Positions 35,676 to 44,700 of a DNA stretch of 57,390 nucleotides are shown here, one piece after another. The notes below the pieces were generated by a model that saw only the letters and a program-made list of their open reading frames with translations, searched no databases and had not been told where the DNA came from. The stretch lies in the NCBI GenBank assembly GCA_905221605.1, contig CAJNDS010000305.1, positions 112,501-169,890 on the forward strand, written 5' to 3'. Position 1 is the first letter of the stretch; every line of letters begins with the position of its first letter. The position numbers were made by a program, and so were the translations under genes. The stretch comes from Symbiodinium natans. Taxonomy: Eukaryota; Sar; Dinophyceae; Suessiales; Symbiodiniaceae.

Positions 35676-35760
35676 AACAAGGACCGTGTTCTTCCGAGTC
35701 TGTGTGGTCATCCTCCTGGTGGCTGCGCCCTTCATTGTCTGGCCACTTGCAAGCAGAGAG
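35676..35760 (+). CDS. Exon-like island encoding a hydrophobic segment
   Basis: TCCGACAG ends at 35675, donor GAGAG|GTTCAAGG. The frame of 28 codons reads TRTV then FFRVCVVILLVAAPFIVWPL and ASRE: a hydrophobic stretch of about 18 residues with a basic residue before it, like a transmembrane helix. Product unknown. TTTAGGG repeats lie on both sides. Confidence 0.48.
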
Positions 35761-35764
35761 GTTC

Positions 35765-36735
35765 AAGGGTTCAAGGGTTTAGGGTTTAGGGTTTCGCTCT
35801 AGCAGGAAGATAAGAGCCCTAAACCCTATACACCCTAGAACCCTTCACATAAGGCCCGAGTCCACCCCATATAGGCACACGCTTAAACCTCTAAACCTTA
35901 AACCCTTAGGGCCTTTTTTGGGGAGTTCCGACAACCTGAAACCCCAAAAGACGCTAAAACGTTTAAGCCTCACACCCTCGCGTTTCGGCTTTAGGGTTTA
36001 GTGTGTGTTTTCGCGTCCGGTGTCAAGAACCCCACGAGCCAGAACAACTAATCCCTTAGCTCAACAAGGGGCTCAGGGGTTTAGAGGCGAGGGTTTCACT
36101 GCTTCAGGGATTTCCGGCAAGGCTTCAGAGGTCTAGGGCGTTGGGATGTATCCGGGTTTCGGAGCACTATACTTGAATACCTTTTTTGGTTCTTAGTTCT
36201 TATAATCGCTACGTGTACCTAAGAAGTATATACTTTTTGTCCAGGGTCTACTCAAAAGTAGGGGTATGGCCCGGGTTTAGGGTTTAGGGTTTAGGGTTCT
36301 GGGTTCTGGGTTTAGGGTTTAGGGTTTAGGGTCTAGGGTCGATGCCCGTGTGGGCTCTCCTGTGTAATTGTTTGGTAAGTTTAAGCGAGTTTAAGCCGAT
36401 GAATCACCTCAAACCCCAGAATCAGAAGCACGTGTAAACCCTCTAGAAGCCGTGCAAGCCCTAAACAGCCCTGTAAACCCCATAAGCACCACACCACAGA
36501 CCCCTTAGATGCCTCAACCCTAAACCCCAAACCCTAAACCCGAAACCTACCAGCAGGAAGGGGGTCTTCAGGCAGGGCTCCTGGGTTTGAGTGCTTTTAG
36601 GTTTTGTTAGGCGGCCCCAAACCTCAACTGTGCGGGTTTAGGGTTGAGGGTTTCGGGCATAGGGCTTAGGGTTTGGGGTTTAGGATTTAGGATTTAGGGC
36701 TTAGGGTTTAGTGTTTAGGGTTTAGGTTGAGGGTT
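35765..36735. other. Degenerate repeats and unique DNA
   Basis: Short telomere-like runs at 35775-35795, 35880-35905, 36270-36335, 36520-36545 and 36620-36735. Unique segments 35935-36260 and 36340-36515 show no convincing frame. AAAAGTAGGGGTA at 36253 recurs at 38517. Confidence 0.45.
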
Positions 36736-36744
36736 AGGGTTGTT

Positions 36745-36830
36745 GACGAGGCACTTGCTGAAGCAAGTCCAGCATCTCGGCTGCCATGCCCAGCCACAAG
36801 TCTGATCGCAAAGCCCTGAACCCTTGCTCC
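36745..36830 (-). CDS. Exon-like island, minus strand preferred
   Basis: On the minus strand, after GGTTCAG, the frame reads FRAL then RSDLWLGMAAEMLDLLQQVP and RQQ. On the plus strand VDEALAEASPASRLPCPATS is open too. The minus reading looks more like a helix; the strand is uncertain. Confidence 0.35.
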
Positions 36831-36834
36831 TGCC

Positions 36835-36930
36835 CCTAAACCCGAAACCCGAAACCCGAAACCCGAAACCCTAAACCCTAAACCCTAAACCCTAAACCCT
36901 AAACCCTAAACCCTAAACCCTAAACCCTAG
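36835..36930. repeat. CCCGAAA then CCCTAAA array
   Basis: Four CCCGAAA units followed by nine CCCTAAA units. Confidence 0.93.
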
Positions 36931-37326
36931 CCGGATTTTTTCTGCAAACCAGGTTTGGGTTTTCCAGCGTTTTGGATTGTAGGATGTTACGGGCTTCGGG
37001 TCGCCGGGTGGAGGGTTCCGGAGTTTTTTTGGGGTTCTTGTTCAGGGCCTTGAGGTTTAGGGTTTCGGGTTGATTAGGGTTTAGGGTTCAGGGTTCGGGG
37101 GCTAGGCCCCCTTACTCTACTAACTGCAGGGTCGCAGGTCTTTAGGGTTGAGGGTCTGGCCTTGCCCCCAAAAACCCTAAACCCTAAACCCTAAACCCTA
37201 AACCCCAAGCCCTAAACCCTAAACCCTGAACCCTAAACCCTAAACCCGAAACCGCTTGTAGGGTTGAGGATCTCGGGTTAAGGGTTTGGGGGCAGGGTCA
37301 GGCGTGGTCGAATTTTTGCCCGACAG
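36931..37326. other. Spacer with short repeats
   Basis: TTTTTTCTGCAAACCAG (36938-36954) resembles a 3' splice site but the frame after it stops soon. CCCTAAA 37170-37250. GAATTTTTGCCCGACAG at 37310-37326 precedes the next island. Confidence 0.4.
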
Positions 37327-37384
37327 GGCCGGTCATCACCGTGGAGGGGCGGGCTGCGGATCCCCTTCAGCCCTGCAACCTGCG
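37327..37384 (+). CDS. Exon-like island, strong
   Basis: Polypyrimidine tract and GACAG end at 37326; donor TGCG|GTTTAGGG follows 37384. The frame reads PVITVEGRAADPLQPCNL. Good acceptor, array-supplied donor and beta-strand-like composition. Product unknown. Confidence 0.5.
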
Positions 37385-37627
37385 GTTTAGGGTTTAGGGT
37401 TCAGGGTTTAGGGTCCCAGTACCCAAACCACAAACCTACACCCACACCCTTCACACGAGCGACCCGAACAACAGAAACCGCAGCCTCGAAACCCTCAACC
37501 CTCCTGTCCTAACCCTACCCAAAAGACTTAGGCACACGGCCTCGGTATGAACAAGCCTTAAACACCAACCCTAATTAAACCCTAAACAAACCCTAAACAA
37601 CCCCTAAACCCTAAACCTGTTTTACAG

Positions 37628-37678
37628 GGCCTGTTGTCGGGATTCAGGGTCATCCTTGCGCTTCCGAACCCCTCCTAA
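37628..37678 (+). CDS. Terminal exon-like island
   Basis: TGTTTTACAG ends at 37627; the frame starts on a codon boundary, reads GLLSGFRVILALPNPS and stops at TAA 37676, outside the arrays. Confidence 0.4.
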   Translation, partial: GLLSGFRVILALPNPS

Positions 37679-37719
37679 AAGTTTAGCTTCTGGGCTCCTT
37701 GTTGTAGTTTCTTCAACTA

Positions 37720-37896
37720 GGGTTTAGGGTTTAGGGTTTAGGGTTTAGGGTTTAGGGTTTAGGGCTTAGGGCTTAGGGTTTAGGGTTTAGGGTGTAGGGC
37801 TTACAAGCTTTAAAGTCCTAAGAGCCAGCCAGAAGAAAGCCCTAAACCCTAAACCCTAAACCCTAAACCCTAAACCCTAAACCCTAAACCCTTGAG
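37720..37896. repeat. TTTAGGG array, short loop, CCCTAAA array
   Basis: 37721-37802 and 37838-37890 face each other across only about 35 bases, the tightest inverted pair in the window; a perfect stem of about 50 pairs is possible. Confidence 0.92.
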
Positions 37897-37981
37897 GAAC
37901 CTTACCGGCCTCGGCTGTCTCCGCAACGAGTCCAGCTGCCAAGCGGCCCTGAGAGGGAGCTTCGGGCTTGCAGGGCCTAGG
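37897..37981 (+). CDS. Exon-like island, strong
   Basis: CTTGAG ends at 37896, right edge TAGG|GTTTGGGG. The frame reads LTGLGCLRNESSCQAALRGS then FGLAGPR. It contains an N-E-S sequon and two cysteines. Product unknown. Confidence 0.45.
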
Positions 37982-38280
37982 GTTTGGGGGGCTCCTAGGG
38001 TTTAGGGTTTAGGCTCTAGGGTTCAGGGTTTAGGGTTTAGGGGGTAGGGTTTCGGTTTTAGGACTTGGGGTGTTGTTTTGGGCGTTCGGGTTTCTAGCTG
38101 TAAGTAGACAAACTGGGTCATTAACAAATGGGTTCTAGGTCCTGTTTTAGGCTTAGGGGCTCTGGCTTGGGGCTTTAGGGCGGACAGGATTTTTTTGTGG
38201 CCTATAGACCCTAAAATTAGGGCCTCAATTTAGGGTTTAGGGGTTTAGGGTTTGCGGCTTGAGGTTTAGGGACTGTTAGG
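37982..38280. other. Degenerate TTTAGGG repeats
   Basis: TTTAGGG-like units at 37998-38045 and 38225-38275 with unique DNA between. No gene. Confidence 0.5.
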
Positions 38281-38403
38281 GCGGGGGACTGAAGGGCCAA
38301 GTCCTTGGGCGGCTCCTTTGTATTGTCGTCTCCTCGAAAGTACGTTTTCGGGTTTAGGGGTTTCACCTTTGTTTACATAAACCCACGGAAATATCTACAA
38401 CAG

Positions 38404-38632
38404 GTTCTTTGTACGTACGATGGCTCTACAGGGACATCGTGTCGTCTTCGCATTCCTTCGAGGTCTTCACTTCATCAACCCCATTGAACGAGAAGAGGTT
38501 TACATGGGAGTTTTCAAAAGTAGGGGTACCCAGCACATATCCCAAAGTAGAACAATCTCTCCAGTTGTTTTCCTCGGCTACAGGCACGTATGACTTAAAC
38601 TCAACCGTGAACCGTTTGAGCCTGAACCCTGA
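38404..38632 (+). CDS. Candidate exon of about 75 codons
   Basis: ATCTACAACAG ends at 38403; the frame reads SLYVRWLYRDIVSSSHSFEV then FTSSTPLNEKRFTWEFSKVG and VPSTYPKVEQSLQLFSSATG, running into CCCTGAA repeats. Upstream 38305-38403 is open in another frame (SPRKYVFGFRGFTFVYINPR), which fits a split gene. No family recognised. Confidence 0.5.
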
Positions 38633-38676
38633 ACCCTAAACCCTAAACCCTGAACCCTAACCCGGCAGCAAACCAG

Positions 38677-38737
38677 GCTTGAGCGACAAGCGGCAGATCC
38701 GTGCGCCTTATCGCCATCGGCCGTGGCAAGAGTCGCG
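38677..38737 (+). CDS. Exon-like island with consensus donor
   Basis: AAACCAG ends at 38676; the donor GTCGCG|GTGAGC matches the general eukaryotic consensus. The frame reads LSDKRQIRAPYRHRPWQESR. Very basic. Product unknown. Confidence 0.45.
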
Positions 38738-38875
38738 GTGAGCCGTTGCCGTGGCCCCATCTGAAAAGATGAGACAAGCGAGATTCAGGATTTTGCGCAA
38801 AAGAGGCCTCGGGAGGTTTGGACAGGGGTGGGGAGGGGAGGATAACTTGGATCTGAATGCATAGTCCGAATATCG

Positions 38876-39088
38876 GTGAACTCCATCAGTACGTGTTATT
38901 GTTTTCTTATCATTGTCATTAGCATGGTTGTTATGGTGAAAAAAATATTTGGAGTTCCTCACCAGAAGCCAACAGCCATTCACAGGCAGATGCCTCAGAA
39001 ACTTGACTGCGACGGCAAAATTCTCATAAATCCTATCGCCCGTCACACTGACTCACACTCTATATCATCTTTCTCCATCACGTTATAG
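38876..39088 (+). CDS. Candidate membrane-anchored peptide or last exon
   Basis: Frame of 70 codons with a hydrophobic N-terminal stretch (CYCFLIIVISMVVMV) and a polar tail (HQKPTAIHRQMPQKLDCDGK), stop TAG at 39086. It starts with GTG in the frame given, so it is more likely an exon than a complete gene. A minus-strand frame of 112 codons overlaps, so strand is not certain. Confidence 0.35.
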   Translation: MNSISTCYCFLIIVISMVVMVKKIFGVPHQKPTAIHRQMPQKLDCDGKILINPIARHTDSHSISSFSITL

Positions 39089-39680
39089 GCAGGCGTGATA
39101 TTTCCGAAGAACACTCCCTTCACATTCATGTCGTGTTTCGTGATAGCTCAGTTTGTTTATCCAAGATCTGATATCGCTTTAACGTCAGATGCCCTTCCCA
39201 CTGCTCATGAAAGGCACGGGCCCTGAATATTCTAGGGCTTAGGGGTTGTTTCGGCTCTCCATTTGCATCCTTTAGGTAGACCCAGCAACATTCCAGATTT
39301 GAAGATTACTCTGGTTTTCGTGTATGTTGCACGAGTTGTTTTTGGGTCAATCTGAATTACATAGGTCCCATGGGGCGAATATATTGAATTGTATATATAT
39401 ATATATACATATGCGTATGTCTTACTTATGGGTTGGCTAACTTCTCTGTCAGTTTAGTGTGTTACGTGCACATGTCAAGCTTGGACGTTTTTTTCTTCAC
39501 GAAGTGTGTAGTTTCTGCCTGCGGTCTCTCACAAGTTCTTTGAAGTTTGACAACGGCGGACCGCTGACAAGACTCACCACGACCCTAAACCCTAAACCCT
39601 ACACCCTGAAACTTGCTGCACCCAAAGTCTACAATGTGTGGCCACATGGGGTGTCTCCTGTTTGGGGCTTCGCGGCTTAG
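39089..39680. other. Unique DNA, TA microsatellite
   Basis: No repeats of the telomere type until 39585. TA run at 39394-39415. A 73-codon plus frame at 39459-39680 (LGRFFLHEVCSFCLRSLTSS) is possible coding but crosses CCCTAAA repeats. Confidence 0.35.
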
Positions 39681-39785
39681 GGCTTCGGGCTTATGGTTTA
39701 GGGCTTAAGGCTTAGGGCTTAGGGCTTAGGGCTTAGGGCTTAGGGTTTAGGGTTTAGGGTTTAGTTTAGGGTTTAGGGTTTAGGG
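39681..39785. repeat. CTTAGGG then TTTAGGG array
   Basis: Six CTTAGGG units followed by TTTAGGG. Confidence 0.92.
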
Positions 39786-39880
39786 CCTGCTCTGCCTTCC
39801 CATCCTCCGTGCACCTGCCGCCTCAAGAAGCGAGCTACAGTAGCACGTGCAACTCAGCGCCGGATCACTCGCCAGGCGCG
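39786..39880 (+). CDS. Exon-like island
   Basis: Frame PALPSHPP then CTCRLKKRATVARATQRRIT and RQAR, right edge GCGCG|GTAGCC (or CCAG|GCGCGG). CCATCCTCCGTGCACCTGCC gives a pyrimidine-rich start. Strongly basic. Product unknown. Confidence 0.38.
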
Positions 39881-39919
39881 GTAGCCGCTTGCAGGTTCAG
39901 GTGTTGCGGGCTCGGGCTT

Positions 39920-40050
39920 CTACAAGGAGGGGCCCCCCCTAGTTTGTAAGTAGAGTTCTAAGAGCCCTAACTTGGGTTATAAGGATCCTGACTTAGGTTA
40001 CAAGTCCCTGAACTATAGTTAGTATAGTAAGGGGGCCCCTCCTTGTGGTA
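39920..40050. mobile_element. MITE-like palindrome, family 2
   Basis: Terminal inverted repeats of about 20 bases: CTACAAGGAGGGGCCCCCC at 39920 and GGGGGCCCCTCCTTGTGGTA at 40031. Inside are two TAGGTTA/TTGGGTTATAAGG-like direct repeats. It lies immediately left of a dispersed TTCCCTC element copy. Confidence 0.75.
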
Positions 40051-40160
40051 GCCCAGTGGCACCCCTTTCCATTTTTTTTTGGCTTCAAGGTTCCCTCACA
40101 AAGAAATCAACCCCAAAACCGGTGCCCTTAGTATCATGTGGTTACTGGGGCTTATGGGGC
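40051..40160 (+). repeat. Dispersed element, diverged copy
   Basis: AGCCCAGTGGCACCCCTTTCC, T run, GGCTTCAAGGTTCCCTC, GGTGCCCTTAGTATC and TGGTTACTGGGG follow the motif order of 1074-1186. Confidence 0.5.
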
Positions 40161-40445
40161 TTATATGGCTTGTAGGACTTATGGGGCTTAGAAGAGGAGC
40201 TTATCAAGCTTAGGGCTTCTAGCATAGGGCTTACAGGCTTCTTGGGCTCATAGGGCTTATGGGGTTGATAGGGCTTAAATGGCTTAGAAGGCTTCATGGC
40301 TTACAGGGCTTATGGGGCTTATAGGGACTTTTTGGGGCTTAGGGCTTCTAGCATAGGGCTTCTAGGGCTTATTGGCTTCTATATAGGGCTTATAGGGCGG
40401 CTTATGGGGCTTAGAGGGCTTAGAGAGCTTAGAGGGCCTAGAGGT
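40140..40445. repeat. GGGCTTAT repeat region
   Basis: About 25 degenerate copies of GGGGCTTATAGGGCTTAT/CTTAGAGGG, 8-10 bases each, with GGGCTTCTAGCATAGGGCTT duplicated at 40213 and 40338. Possibly an overgrown variant of GGGTTTA. No gene. Confidence 0.88.
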
Positions 40446-40825
40446 TAGGGTTTAGGGTTTCCACAGGGCAGACGTGCTCCAAGTAAGGGTATAGCAAGTT
40501 CTGACTGTCCTGGCCCACCTTATACCCTACATGTCCCATATGTAACTTGGCTTTCTTCTCGCTGGCTCTTAGGACTTTAACCTTTTGGCGGCATTTTTTG
40601 AACTAAACCGTCCTAGTCCTAGACCCCCTGGATGGTCTGGGACTCCCCCCGACACCTTCCGGGACCCCCCTGGAACCCTCCTGCGAACCCCTCCTTCTCT
40701 CAGCCCTTCCGGCAACCTTCCATGAAACCCCCTCTAATTAACCCCACTCAAAATCTCCATGACACCCTGAAATGGAAGAAGTTTTTGCAGGTGGGCTGTT
40801 GACTCGAGTTTAGGCCTAAACCCTA
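40446..40825. other. Unique DNA
   Basis: C-rich 40620-40760 with repeated CCTTCCGGGACCCCCCTGGAA-like sequence. No gene recognised. Confidence 0.35.
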
Positions 40826-40828
40826 AAG

Positions 40829-40990
40829 GAATATGTTTGGGTGGTTATGCCGTCTCAGGCGGCGTGGGGTGGGGATAAAAGTGTTAGATGGCCCTCCACT
40901 ATCGGGCCATGGCTGCTCCTCGAATTTCGCGAAGCTGTCGCAGCGAGTTTGCATCCCAACCTTCACAGCTTCTGTGCAATTTCAACCTAA
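40829..40990 (+). CDS. Exon-like island of 53 codons, strong
   Basis: CTAAAG ends at 40828; the frame reads EYVWVVMPSQAAWGGDK then SVRWPSTIGPWLLLEFREAV and AASLHPNLHSFCAIST, stop TAA at 40988 at the edge of the next CCCTAAA array. An internal acceptor GTCTCAG at 40859 is also in frame. High aromatic content and length make it one of the better islands. An ATG is present at residue 7. Product unknown. Confidence 0.5.
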   Translation, partial: EYVWVVMPSQAAWGGDKSVRWPSTIGPWLLLEFREAVAASLHPNLHSFCAIST

Positions 40991-41050
40991 ACCCTAAACC
41001 CTAAACCCTAAACCCTAAACCCTAACCCCTAAACCCTAAACCCTAAACAA
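40988..41050. repeat. CCCTAAA array
   Basis: Eight units with one CCCCTAAA. Confidence 0.93.
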
Positions 41051-41051
41051 G

Positions 41052-41143
41052 TGAGGGTTCAAAATTTGTGAAGGTAAACCACCGCGACCGATGGCTGCAG
41101 GGTGCTCGGCATGCTCCGGATGTCCCGCGTAAGCCCCTACAAG
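41052..41143 (+). CDS. Exon-like island, strong
   Basis: AACAAG ends at 41051 and donor ACAAG|GTTTAGGG begins at 41144, so both edges abut arrays. The frame reads EG then SKFVKVNHRDRWLQGARHAP and DVPRKPLQ. Product unknown. Confidence 0.5.
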
Positions 41144-41286
41144 GTTTAGGGTTTAGGGTTTAGGGTTTAGGGTTTAGGGTTTAGGGTTTAGGGTTTAGGG
41201 TTTAGGGTTTTAGGGTTTAGGGTTTAGGGTTTAGGGTTTAGGGTTTAGGGTTTAGGGTTTAGGGTTTAGGGTTTAGGGTTTAGGGC
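41144..41286. repeat. TTTAGGG array
   Basis: Twenty almost perfect units (one TTTTAGGG). Confidence 0.95.
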
Positions 41287-41760
41287 CCCAGAGCCCCTTG
41301 CAGATCATGAAGCCCTAAACCGCCACTACCTTGCAAAAGAAGCCCAACCTTTCAGCATGAGATATTCCAGATCTTTTCGCTTTCGGTCCTCTCTTTTTTT
41401 CTAGGTTTTTCTGAACCCTAAACCCTAAACCCAGACGCTGTTTCGGCCTAGTGGGAGACTTTTGAACATATATATATATATATATATATTTATTTATACA
41501 TATATATGTATATATGTATGTGGCCGAGACCTTTAGGGTCTATTTCACGGCTGGTTCTTCTTTCAGTAGTAGTGCAATAATAATACTAATTTTAATATTA
41601 TTATGAGTATAATAATACTGACCGTAATTGTAATAGGAATAATAATAGTACTAGTAATAGTAATAGGAATAGGAATAGTAATAATACTAGTAATAGTATT
41701 AGTAGTAGTAACAGTAATAGTGAAGGTTTGGTCTGTGTGTGCACCGGCGCCAGCAAGTGC
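41287..41760. other. Unique DNA, TA and AATA-type microsatellites
   Basis: TA run 41468-41520; 41575-41725 is made of AATA, AGTAATA and AGGAATA units. Frames over it (Ile/Thr-rich) are artefacts. No gene. Confidence 0.7.
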
Positions 41761-41764
41761 AGCC

Positions 41765-44700
41765 ATGTAGCTCTAGCACACTTTGAAGTAAGAGATAGAC
41801 AAGTTGTTTCATAGCCTGAAGAGGGGCGAAGGGCTCTCTCATTTCCGATTACGAGGTAGAGGTGAGCTATCTCATTTCTTAGAAACATAGAGGAGATCTC
41901 ATTTCCACGACAGAGACATCTTTCACTCAGGAGAGAACGCAAGCTGTTTCATTTCCAAGAAAATAGAGGAGCTCTATCATGTCGTTAGAAGTGAGAAGCT
42001 CTGCACTAAAAGATAGAAGGCATCGATTCGTTTCCCTTTTTCTTTTGCTTATCAAAGGGTCTTTTCAGTTCGAACACAGGATTTCTTTCATGCCCTATAA
42101 GAAGGATCGAGGAGCTCTTTCATCTGAGAGATAGAAGAACGCATTCATGAAGTATACACGAGCTCATTTCTCGTCAAGAGGCAGAGGCGTGCCCAGCTCT
42201 ACCATTACCTAACTCTTACCTGAAATTTCTCTATCTCGCAATAGGTCATGAGAGACCTCCTTTTTCACGCTGCAGGAAATGAGAGAGTTCTCTTCTATGT
42301 CGATTTTCAGAAATAGCTTCGCAGCTTCTCTATCAATGAAGAGTTTTGAAGGCCACTCTGGGCCATTCTCTGTCCATCAAATGGGACATGACATAACGCA
42401 TCACTCGCTATCGTTTACGTGATAGAGTTTCGCTATCTCTGAATAGGTCATCTGAAAGCTCCTCTGTATCTTTGCAGCAAGTGAAGGAGCTCCTTGCCTC
42501 TTCTGCAAGAGCCCTCCGCTTCCTATTTTGCAATGAGCAAGCTCTTTTATCTCCTCTGGTTCCTAATAGGTCATGAGCGGGCTTCCCTCTCTCCTTCTCG
42601 TTTAGGGGATAGAGGAGGTTTTTTCATGTTGCGTTAACAGCTAGAGGACATCATTTATATCCATTCTGTCATTTCGTATGAGAAGATACAGGAGCTCATT
42701 CATCTCCTAGTCAGAGATTGAAGAACTCGTTCACAAGAGATATAGATATAAGAAATCTCTCATACAATGTATAAGAGCTCTCTCATGTCCTACCTAGTTC
42801 ATTTGCCGTCACCAGCGCTCAGCTCTACCATTTCGTATCTTTTATATGACATAGCTTCTCTATCTCGCAATAGGTCATGAGAGACCTCCTCTTTCTTTTG
42901 CAGGAAATGAGAGAGGTCTCTATCTACCTTTTGTGAAAGAGCTCCCTTTGTTCAATCACAAGAACTCATTCATAGAAGCTGTAAGAGCTCTCGAATGTAC
43001 TTTCTTGTTAATTTCCCGTCGATAGGTAGAGGAGCTCACAGCTCTACCACATCCTACCCTTTACATGGAAGAGGCTCCTCTATCTCGTAGCGGGTCAAGA
43101 AAGATTGCCTCTATCTCTTTGCAGAACATTAGAGAGTCCTCTACCTACCTCTTGTGAAAGAGCTCCTTCACCTCAAAATCAAATGCCACAACTCGTCTAT
43201 CTTTCACTGGGACATGAGACAGCTCCATTGTGAATTTCTATTCAGAAATAGCTGCTTCTCTATCGATGAAGAAATCATGCGAGTAGCCGTTTATCGATGC
43301 ATAAGAAATGACATAGCTCTTCTACCTTTTTGCGACAGATCTCTTCTTTACCCGAAATGAAAGTTTGGAAGGCCATTCTCTATCCCTTGAATGGGGACAC
43401 AACTCATCAGTCTCTATCGTTTACGTGAGAGAGTTTCGCTATCTCTGAACAGGTCATCTGAAAGCTCCTTTGTGTCTGCGCAGCAAGTGAAGGAGCTGCT
43501 TGCCTCTTCTGCAATAGCTCCTCCGCTTCCTATTTTGCAATGAGCAACCTCTTCTATCTCCTTTGGTTCCTATTTCTCGTTTGCCATCACTAGGCAGAGG
43601 AGCTCTCAGCTCTACCATGACCTATCCTTTACATGAAAGAGGCTTCTCTATCTCGTAACGGTTCATGGAGTCATGACAGATCTTCTCTATCTCTTTGCAA
43701 GAAAAGAGAGAGTGCTCTACCTACCTCGTGTGAAAGAGCTCCTCCACCTTGTGATCGAGAGTGACAGAACTCGTCTATCTTTCAATGGTGCATGAGCCAG
43801 GTTTTTTGTTTGTATTTGAGAAAAAGCTTGTCTACCCGTGATATAATAAGAAATGAATAGCTCTTCTACCTTTCTGTGACAGATCTCTCCTTTATTCGAA
43901 ATGAAAGTCTGGAAGGCCATTCTCTATCCCTGAAATGGGGCATGACATAACTTTTCAATCTCTATCGTTTACGTGATCGAGTTTCGCTATCTCTGAATAG
44001 GTCATCTGAAAGCTCCTCTGTATCTTTGCAGCAAGTGAAGGAGCTCCTTGCCTCTTCTGCAAGAGCCCTCCGCTTCCTCTTTTGCAATGAGCAAGCTCTT
44101 TATCTCCTCTGTTTCCTAACAGGTCATGAGACAGCTCATTTCCACACTGTCATTTCGTATGCGAAGACACAGGAGCTCATTCATTTTCTATTCAGAGATT
44201 GAAGAACTCATTCATAAGAAATGTATGAAAGTTCTCTCATGTCCTATCTAACTGATTTCCCGTCACTAGGCAGAGGAGTCCTCAGCTCTACCATTTCTTA
44301 TCTTTATATGACATAGCTTCTCTATCTCGCAATAATCAGGTCGTGAGAGACCTCCTCTTTCTTTTACAGGAAATGAGAGAGGTCTCTATCTACCCTTTGT
44401 GAAAGAGCTCCCTTTGTTCACTGGCAAGAACTCATTCATGAAAGCTATAAGAGTTCCCGTCGATAGGTAAAGGAGCTCACAGCTCTTCTATATCTTACCC
44501 TTTACATGAAAGAGGCTCTCTATCTCGTAGCGGGTCATGAAAGATCGTCTCTATCTCTTTGCCGGACATGAGAGAGTCCTCTACCTACCTCTTGTGAAAG
44601 AGCTCCCCCACCTCGTAACGTACAAAGACAGAACTCGTCTATCTTTCAATGGGACATGATCCGTCTCTTTGGTTTTGGTTGAGAAAAGCTTCTCTATCCA

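Noticed and set aside
40066-40090. Relict dinoflagellate spliced-leader sequence (ending GCCATTTTGGCTCAAG)
   Set aside because: CCATTTTTTTTGGCTTCAAGG is similar but has four extra T and an inserted T; it is explained by the TTCCCTT dispersed element, whose other copies lack the resemblance.
4044-40990. In-frame TAA at the edge of CCCTAAA arrays as a designed stop signal for the islands (4044, 12730, 22671, 28381, 40988)
   Set aside because: Any CCCTAAA array gives a stop in every frame within about 21 bases, so these stops are expected and are no evidence of genuine gene ends.
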